DNA of 39,960 nt, taken from contig NZ_FQZG01000036.1 in the NCBI RefSeq assembly GCF_900141915.1, forward strand, positions 1 through 39,960, written 5' to 3'. Positions 34,185 to 39,960 of this stretch are shown one piece after another. The notes below the pieces were generated by a model. The model was not told the origin of the DNA. It searched no databases and saw only the letters and a list, made by a program, of their open reading frames with translations. This DNA is from Tessaracoccus bendigoensis DSM 12906. Lineage in GTDB: Bacteria > Actinomycetota > Actinomycetes > Propionibacteriales > Propionibacteriaceae. The first letter of the stretch is position 1, and every line of letters begins with the position of its first letter. Both the position numbers and the translations under genes were made by a program.

Positions 34185-35152
34185 CAGGCCTTGAGGTGCG
34201 CGGGGTGGAGGTGCGCTACGGCGCAGCGGTCGCCGTCGAGGATGTGAGCCTGGTGGTCGAACCCGGCACTGTGGTCGGGCTGCTGGGCCCATCCGGCTCC
34301 GGCAAGTCGACGCTGCTGCGGGCAATCGCCGGGCTGGAGCCGTTGACGGCCGGTTCGATCCTGTGGGAGGGCGACGACCTGGCCGGTGTGAAGGTGTTCA
34401 AACGCAACTTCGGCCTGGTGTTCCAGGACGCCCAACTCTTCCCCACCATGACGGTGGGCCGCAACATCGCCTACGGCCTCGGCAAACTCCCGCGTCCGGC
34501 CCAGCAGACACGGGTGACAGAGATGCTGGAACTGGTCGGGTTACCAGGATTTCAGGACCGCAGGGTAACCGAGCTTTCCGGCGGGCAGGCGCAGCGGGTG
34601 GCACTGGCCAGGTCGCTGGCCCCGACGCCCAGGGCCCTGCTGCTCGACGAGCCCCTTTCGGCCCTGGACACGGGCCTGCGGCGGCGACTGGCCGAGGACC
34701 TGGCAAGGATTCTGCGGGAGAGCCGGACCACCGCCGTCTACGTGACCCACGACCAGCAGGAGGCCTACACCGTCGCCGACCGGGTCGCGGTGCTCACCGA
34801 AGGACACCTCCTGCAGCTGGCCGATCCCGAGACCCTGCGGCACGCCCCTGCCACCCGCGAGGTCGCCGCATTCCTCGGGGCGCGCGCCTTCGTCACGGAG
34901 GCAGTGGCGCGATCGCTCGGCTGGGACGGGTCGCTCGCCACCGGAGAGATCCTCGCGGTGCTGCCGGGTTCGCTGGTGCTCGCCGACGACGGCGTGGAGG
35001 TGGAGGTACTTGACCAGGGCTACACCGTCGACGACGTCGAGATCGGGGTGCGGCTCCCCGACGGGCAGCGGGCGGTGGTGTCGTCGTCCGACCGGGTCGA
35101 CGCCAGCTCAGTGCGCGTGAGGCTGACCGGCGGGGCTCCCATCCCCGCCTGA
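34178..35152 (+). CDS. thiQ: Thiamine ABC transporter ATP-binding protein
   Basis: 324 residues. Walker A is GPSGSGKST (37-45), the Q-loop is FGLVFQDAQLFPT, the signature is LSGGQAQRVALARSL, Walker B is LLLDEPLSALD and the switch His is in VYVTHDQQEA. A TOBE-like domain occupies about 240-324. The GTG at 34178 has AGGAGG 7 bases upstream and overlaps the thiP remnant stop. It should energise ThiBP, whose genes lie 3.9 kb upstream. No TPP riboswitch or clear promoter is visible for it between 34061 and 34177, so its control is probably changed. Confidence 0.88.
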   Translation: MVAGLEVRGVEVRYGAAVAVEDVSLVVEPGTVVGLLGPSGSGKSTLLRAIAGLEPLTAGSILWEGDDLAGVKVFKRNFGLVFQDAQLFPTMTVGRNIAYGLGKLPRPAQQTRVTEMLELVGLPGFQDRRVTELSGGQAQRVALARSLAPTPRALLLDEPLSALDTGLRRRLAEDLARILRESRTTAVYVTHDQQEAYTVADRVAVLTEGHLLQLADPETLRHAPATREVAAFLGARAFVTEAVARSLGWDGSLATGEILAVLPGSLVLADDGVEVEVLDQGYTVDDVEIGVRLPDGQRAVVSSSDRVDASSVRVRLTGGAPIPA

Positions 35153-35230
35153 TCGCCTGATCCCGGGGCCGGAACACTCAGTTCCACAGAGCACTTCCGC
35201 GCCCGTCCCCATTGTGTCGGTCCTACCACC

Positions 35231-35236
35231 TAGTGT
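35231..35236 (+). promoter_or_regulatory. -10 element pointing to an ATG at 35243
   Basis: TAGTGT, 6 bases, ATG. This is the leaderless spacing seen for other genes here. The ATG at 35243 is out of frame with the GH110-like gene by one base: its own frame gives MVIGVPESEAFSPSW and a stop. Confidence 0.55.
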
Positions 35237-35283
35237 GACCCCATGGTCATTGGAGTCCCCGAATCCGAGGCATTTTCGCCCTC

Positions 35284-38200
35284 TTGGTAGCCGTCCTCAT
35301 GGTCTTCACGACGGTGGCGGCGAGCCCCGCCTCAGCCGATCCACCGTCGGACGCGGTAGGAACCGTCGTGGACGTCACCGACTACGGCGCCGACCCGACA
35401 GGCGCCGCCGATTCGACGCCCGGGGTGGTGGCCGCCATCGCCCACGCCAAGTCGCTCGACGCCCCGACGACGATCTGGTTCCCCGAAGGCACCTACCATT
35501 TCTGGCCCGAGCAGGCGCCCCAGCGGGAGCTCTACACGTCAAACACCGTCGGCACGCTCCAGCAGTTCAAGATGAAGCGACTGCCGATCCTTATCGAGGA
35601 CATGGAAGACGTGGTCGTCGACGGCGGCGGCTCCGCGTTCCTGTTCCACGGCATCCAGACGGCGTTCGCCTCGATCCGCTCCACGAACGTGACTTTCCAG
35701 AACTTCTCCACCGATTTCGTCGGCCCGAGGGTGGTCGAGACCACGGTCATCGAGACGGGCACGGCCAACGGCCGCGCCTTCCGCACGGTCGCCGTCACCC
35801 CGACGATCGACTACTCGGTCCAGGGCACCACCATCACCTGGCGAGGCGAGACCAGCCCCGTCACCGGCCAGCCGTACTGGACGGGGCAGAACTCGCTGCC
35901 CGGGCGGCAGCACTACGGCCAGCTGTACAACACCGCCACTGGCCACGCCGAACGCTTCAACGCGGGTGGCCCGCTGTTCTCCGGCGTCACCGGCATCGAG
36001 GACCTGGGCGATCACCGGATCCGGTTCACCTACTCCACGGCGACGGCGCCGACCGACCTGGGCGTCATGTACCAGTTCCGAGACATTGAGCGCGACACCC
36101 CCGGCGCCTTCATCTGGGAGAGCAGGAACACCACAATCCAGAACCTGGACGTCCACTACCTGCAGAACTTCGGCATCCTGTCGCAGATGACCGACACGGT
36201 CACCGTCGACTCGCTGCGGTTCCACGCCGACCCGGGCGGGTGGCGCAGCACCACCAACTTCGCCGATCTGCTCCACTTCTCAGGGGTCAAGGGCAAGGTC
36301 AGCATCACCAACTCGACGTTCCACAACCCGCAGGACGACCCGATCAACATCCACGGCACCTATCTCCGTGTCGTCGGCCGCCCCGCTCCGAACCAGGTGA
36401 CCCTGCGCTACATGCATGACGAGACCGCCGGGTTCCAGCAGTACTTCGTGGGCGACCAGGTGGAGTTCGTGAACGACCGCACCATGCTGCCGATCGACCT
36501 GGGCCCGGCGGTGGTCACCGCCGTCACCGGCCCGTCCGGCAACACCGACGAGTCGCTGCGCACCACCACCGTCACCTTCGACCGTGAGATCCCCGCAAAC
36601 GTCGCCTCCGGCGCCGGTTTCGTCGCCGAGAACGTCACCTACACCCCTGAGGTTCACATCGCGGGAAACAGCTTCTCAGACGCGCCGACGCGCGGCATCC
36701 TCGTCACGACCCGCAAGCCGGTCCTGATCGAGAACAACCGTTTCGACCAGATGCACATGGCCTCGATCCTGATCTCCGACGATGCCTACCAGTGGTACGA
36801 GTCGGGTCGCGCCACCGACGTCACGATCCGGAACAACACGTTCAGCCGCACGTCGACCGACCAGCCCGTCATCTACTTCGACCCCACCAACCGCGACACC
36901 GTGCCGGGCCGGACGGTGCACAGCAACGTCCTGATCGAGGGCAATGTGTTCAACGTCGCCGGCTCTCAGTTGATCGCCGGACGGTCGGTCGCCGACCTCA
37001 CGTTCCGCGACAACACCGTCCAGCGGGAGCACTCGCAGGCCGCCGTGAACCTCGACGTCGCCCGCACCACCCTGTCGGCCGGTGAGGTCACCACCGCCAG
37101 CGGCACGGGCACCGGCGAGGCCTATTCGCGTCCGCTGTTCCAACTCGACGGCTCGCTGAACATCAACCTCACCGGAAACCGCTACGACAACGGGCTGAAC
37201 CTCAGGTTCGACGGCTCGAACACCTCGGCCTCCGAGGTCCATGCCGCCGACGACGGGGTGCTGGTCGGAGCCGACAACAACCTCGATCCCCGCGGCCGGA
37301 TCGGATACCTGAGCACCAACCCGACGGTAGCAACCGTGGATGCCGACGGCACCATCCGGGCGCGCTCCGCGGGCAACACCGACATCATCGCGTTCGCCGC
37401 GTCCCAGGTCGGCGCGCACGAGTCGGCCCCGGTGCAACTCACCGTCACCGGCACCGCGCCGGGGGGCGATGCGGCGCCCATCGCCATCACCTCATCCGAG
37501 GGCACACAACTGGCGCCGGGGCAGGGCACCCAGTTGTCCGCCGACGCTGACGACGTCACCTGGCAGGTCCGCTCGTTGGCGGGCAACAGCGCAACCATCT
37601 CGTCCACCGGTGCCCTCACGGCCGGGTCCGCTGGCGTGTTCGAGGTCACCGCGACCGGCGTCGACGGCGCCCGCGGAACCCTCCTGCTGTCGGTCCACGC
37701 CCCCCTCGCTGACTCGCTGGGTGAGCGGTGGGCAGTTTCCAACCCCGATCCGGCCGCCCGCCTCGAACTCACCGCCGAAGGGCATCTTCTGATGACCCCC
37801 GCCGGTGCCGGCTCGATGTGGGGGTCGGACAACCGGGCTGGAAACATCCTCACCAACACCGAGCAGAGCCTGGCGGTCGGCGAGTCTGCCACCGTCAAGA
37901 TGGCTGGCCGCACGCAGGGTGGCTGGGAGGAGGCCGGTCTTGGGCTGATCGTGAACCAGGACAACTACCTGACCATCCAGCGCAAGCACAACAACACCCC
38001 GGCCACCCTGAACGTCGTGACGGAGGCGGCGGGCTCGGCCAACGAGTCCCGATCGATCCCGAGCCCGACGCAGGACCCGATCTGGCTGCGGCTCACCCGC
38101 ACCGGGGAGTCCACCTTTCAGGGCAGCTACTCGACAGACGGCGTCACGTTCAGCGACCTCGGGTCGCCGGTCACCAACGCCACCATCGGATCGGCGAAGG

Positions 38201-39756
38201 TCGGCTTCGTCGTCGCCACCAAGACCACAGGCTCGATCAACCACGAGTTCGTCTTCTCCGACCTCCTGGTCGCCGACCGGGCAGTCGCCTTCGCCGACGC
38301 GAACGCCGCGCCGGTCGCCTCCGAGGTGACGGTCGCCCAGAGTGGCGCCGAACTGTTGGCCGCGTGGCACTTCACCGATCCCGACGGGGATGCCCAGGGA
38401 GATTCGGTGGTGCGCTGGCTACGGGACGGTGAACCCGTCGGCACCGGGGCGACGCTGACGGTCACCGGGGATCTGGTTGGTTCCCAGGTCAGCGCGCATG
38501 TGGTCGCCCGCGACTCCCGCGGAGGGTTCTCCGCACCGGTCTCGAGCGCCCCGGTTACGGTGGCATCCCCGACAGACGCCGCGGGGGATGCGACCCTCGC
38601 AAGGGTCGACGTGCGAAACGCTGTGGCCGACGACGCGCTCCTGACTGCTTCGCGTTCAGCCGATGCCATCTTCCTGCTCCCCGTGCCCACGGCTGCGGGA
38701 GCGACGGTCAAGGTTTCAACGTCCGGGGCCGCGATCGAGGCCGACAGCCTGGGTTGGTACCGGCTCCCTCTCGGCGAGGAGTCGACGGGGATCACGGTCG
38801 CGGTCACCTCACCCGACGGCACCGCTGAGACCAGCGCTGCCTACACCGCCGTCCGCGATGGGGACAACCGGGCTCGGCTGGCTGGCGTCAACGTCGTCTC
38901 CGGGCCGAGTTGGGCCGGTTTCTCGCCGGACGCGCACTCCTACCTGCAGGTTGTCGGGTCGGCCGTGAACCAGTCGTGCCTGGCGTTCACCCCCGAGTCC
39001 CCGACAGATGCGGTGTACGTGACTCTCAACGGCCGCGACCTGGCTGCGAGGAGTGGCCGGTTCGCCTACGCCATCATCCCGGGGCTCAACACCCTCGAGG
39101 TCCGGACCCTGGCCCCCGACGGCCACACCTCGGCGCTGTACCGCTTCCAGGCCATCTCCCTCGGCCCGGACGTCCAGTTGAGCGATGACCAGGTCACCTG
39201 TGGAGGGCCGACACCAACACCCACTACCACACCGACCCCAACACCAACCCCCACACCCACACCGACCCCAACACCCACACCAACCGCGACGCCGACGCCG
39301 ACGGCTACTCCGACTACGCCTGCGGGGTTTGTCCCGACGGCTCCGTATTCGTTGCCCGGGGCGCACACCATCAATGGGCGTCAGTGGTTCACCACCTGTG
39401 AGAAGTATTCGCAGACTGAGCGTTGCCGCACTGAGATCTGGGCGAGCATCGTGGTCAGGGATAAGAGCGGGAATTTCTCGATCAGGCGGGGTTGGGCGTT
39501 CAACAACATGACGTACCTGCCTTACATGACCAGGGCTCAGTGGGCCAATAACCCGCTGGGGCACACGGGGTCGTGGACGGCGACTGATGGTCGTAGGTGG
39601 CGTACCGAGTGTGATACGGCGCTGAGTGGTCCGAATGCGTGTCGTAGCTTTGCCTGGGCCACGGTCTATGAGGCTAAGGCGAAGGCTGGTGGCGGTTACA
39701 CGTTCAGCCAGACCAATAAGTGGGTCTTCAACAACATCGTGATGTTCAAGGGGTGA
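35284..39756 (+). CDS. Secreted beta-helix glycosidase, GH110-like (alpha-1,3-galactosidase)
   Basis: 1,490 residues from a TTG. A hydrophobic segment ends SPASA, a signal peptidase site. A right-handed beta-helix follows (about 30-660), with the Asp pair in DDPINIHGTYL (351-352), a stretch typical of GH110 enzymes that remove alpha-1,3-galactose from blood group B glycans. Next come a Big_2-like Ig domain (about 675-730), further Ig-like parts, a DUF1349/LamG-like domain (about 815-1000), beta-sandwich repeats, a (PT)n linker and a 141-residue C-terminal domain shared with the sialidase protein. The TTG start lacks the basic n-region; adding one C at 35257-35260 would join it to the ATG at 35243 and give a full signal peptide. 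The exact substrate is inferred. Confidence 0.75.
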   Translation: MVAVLMVFTTVAASPASADPPSDAVGTVVDVTDYGADPTGAADSTPGVVAAIAHAKSLDAPTTIWFPEGTYHFWPEQAPQRELYTSNTVGTLQQFKMKRLPILIEDMEDVVVDGGGSAFLFHGIQTAFASIRSTNVTFQNFSTDFVGPRVVETTVIETGTANGRAFRTVAVTPTIDYSVQGTTITWRGETSPVTGQPYWTGQNSLPGRQHYGQLYNTATGHAERFNAGGPLFSGVTGIEDLGDHRIRFTYSTATAPTDLGVMYQFRDIERDTPGAFIWESRNTTIQNLDVHYLQNFGILSQMTDTVTVDSLRFHADPGGWRSTTNFADLLHFSGVKGKVSITNSTFHNPQDDPINIHGTYLRVVGRPAPNQVTLRYMHDETAGFQQYFVGDQVEFVNDRTMLPIDLGPAVVTAVTGPSGNTDESLRTTTVTFDREIPANVASGAGFVAENVTYTPEVHIAGNSFSDAPTRGILVTTRKPVLIENNRFDQMHMASILISDDAYQWYESGRATDVTIRNNTFSRTSTDQPVIYFDPTNRDTVPGRTVHSNVLIEGNVFNVAGSQLIAGRSVADLTFRDNTVQREHSQAAVNLDVARTTLSAGEVTTASGTGTGEAYSRPLFQLDGSLNINLTGNRYDNGLNLRFDGSNTSASEVHAADDGVLVGADNNLDPRGRIGYLSTNPTVATVDADGTIRARSAGNTDIIAFAASQVGAHESAPVQLTVTGTAPGGDAAPIAITSSEGTQLAPGQGTQLSADADDVTWQVRSLAGNSATISSTGALTAGSAGVFEVTATGVDGARGTLLLSVHAPLADSLGERWAVSNPDPAARLELTAEGHLLMTPAGAGSMWGSDNRAGNILTNTEQSLAVGESATVKMAGRTQGGWEEAGLGLIVNQDNYLTIQRKHNNTPATLNVVTEAAGSANESRSIPSPTQDPIWLRLTRTGESTFQGSYSTDGVTFSDLGSPVTNATIGSAKVGFVVATKTTGSINHEFVFSDLLVADRAVAFADANAAPVASEVTVAQSGAELLAAWHFTDPDGDAQGDSVVRWLRDGEPVGTGATLTVTGDLVGSQVSAHVVARDSRGGFSAPVSSAPVTVASPTDAAGDATLARVDVRNAVADDALLTASRSADAIFLLPVPTAAGATVKVSTSGAAIEADSLGWYRLPLGEESTGITVAVTSPDGTAETSAAYTAVRDGDNRARLAGVNVVSGPSWAGFSPDAHSYLQVVGSAVNQSCLAFTPESPTDAVYVTLNGRDLAARSGRFAYAIIPGLNTLEVRTLAPDGHTSALYRFQAISLGPDVQLSDDQVTCGGPTPTPTTTPTPTPTPTPTPTPTPTPTATPTPTATPTTPAGFVPTAPYSLPGAHTINGRQWFTTCEKYSQTERCRTEIWASIVVRDKSGNFSIRRGWAFNNMTYLPYMTRAQWANNPLGHTGSWTATDGRRWRTECDTALSGPNACRSFAWATVYEAKAKAGGGYTFSQTNKWVFNNIVMFKG

Positions 39757-39768
39757 CCGCCGCGCTGG

Positions 39769-39805
39769 TTGAGCCGCCTCGTGAGGAACGAACGAGGCGT
39801 GACGT
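39769..39805 (+). repeat. Dispersed hairpin repeat after the GH110-like gene; possible terminator
   Basis: GGTTGAGCC, stem GCCTCGT (39776-39782), loop GAGGAACGA, stem ACGAGGC (39792-39798), then GTGACG. It begins 12 bases after the stop codon and could end the transcript. Same family as 11-54 and 39895-39942. Confidence 0.7.
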
Positions 39806-39871
39806 CCACCCCCGCGCCCGGTGCAGAATGCTGTCTACAGGTTCTTGAGAAGGTCTGCGAACACGTCACGA

Positions 39872-39942
39872 GTGGTTTCGTCACGGTCCCCCGCGCCGGT
39901 TGAGCCGCCTTGTGAGGTACGAGCAAGGCGTGACGAAACCAC
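39872..39942. repeat. 71-bp compound inverted repeat
   Basis: Outer arms GTGGTTTCGTCACG (39872-39885) and CGTGACGAAACCAC (39929-39942) are exact inverses of 14 bp. Inside are GGTTGAGCCG and an inner stem GCCTTG/CAAGGC (39907-39912 and 39924-39929) around GAGGTACGA. Nothing else is recognised from 39806 to the window end. Confidence 0.8.
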
Positions 39943-39960
39943 CTGGCACACGGTGCAGCA

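Overview
The window comes from a high-GC actinobacterium, most likely in or near the Propionibacteriaceae. This is inferred from mycothione reductase, cytochrome c System II, GTG starts with GTGA overlaps, frequent leaderless promoters, and a gene order that parallels the Mycobacterium tuberculosis Rv0498-Rv0529 neighbourhood (TIM-barrel protein, proC, 33-residue basic protein, glutaredoxin-like protein, hemD, phosphatase, thioredoxin, ccdA, resB, ccs). No species can be named from the sequence alone. No rRNA, tRNA, CRISPR array, transposase or integrase was seen.

Layout. 1-261: hairpin and 21-bp tandem repeats. 262-3753: GH3 lipoprotein and mycothione reductase (minus), SDR (plus). 3755-11634: a long minus-strand operon (small ribosomal-type protein, glutaredoxin-like protein, hemD, histidine phosphatase, thioredoxin, ccdA, resB, ccsB) that ends in a sigma-like/GerMN/Gmad2 membrane protein. 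11635-12360: a gene-free, repeat-rich gap. 12361-14168: asd-proC. 14246-19609: a giant secreted sialidase-GH123 gene broken by one in-frame TAG. 19722-22215: TIM-barrel protein, proline dehydrogenase and CPBP protease. 22307-27392: VOC protein, radA, a MerR-HEAT regulator, a convergent HEAT-only gene with a MerR-type promoter, and disA. 27402-35152: thiamine transporter thiBP behind a TPP riboswitch, then a cobalamin uptake module with its own riboswitch on the other strand, then thiQ. 35243-39756: a secreted GH110-like beta-helix enzyme. 39757-39960: hairpin repeats of the family that opens the window.

How the parts work together. The cytochrome c cluster supplies thiol reduction and heme ligation outside the membrane, and hemD feeds tetrapyrrole synthesis. 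The two large secreted enzymes predict sialidase, N-acetylgalactosaminidase and alpha-galactosidase activities and share the same C-terminal domain, which suggests foraging on animal glycans. Each carries one apparent lesion: a nonsense codon in the first and a start-proximal frame break in the second.

Most unusual points: (1) a MerR regulator with a HEAT sensor domain beside a HEAT-only paralogue whose promoter has the 19-bp spacer and palindrome typical of MerR targets; (2) the thiBPQ operon split by a cobalamin uptake module, with a 75-bp duplication of the thiP 3' end at both borders that differs almost only at synonymous sites; (3) a shared four-cysteine C-terminal domain, with shifted codon use in one copy; (4) a membrane-anchored sigma-like/GerMN/Gmad2 fusion; (5) a dispersed hairpin repeat whose stems covary.
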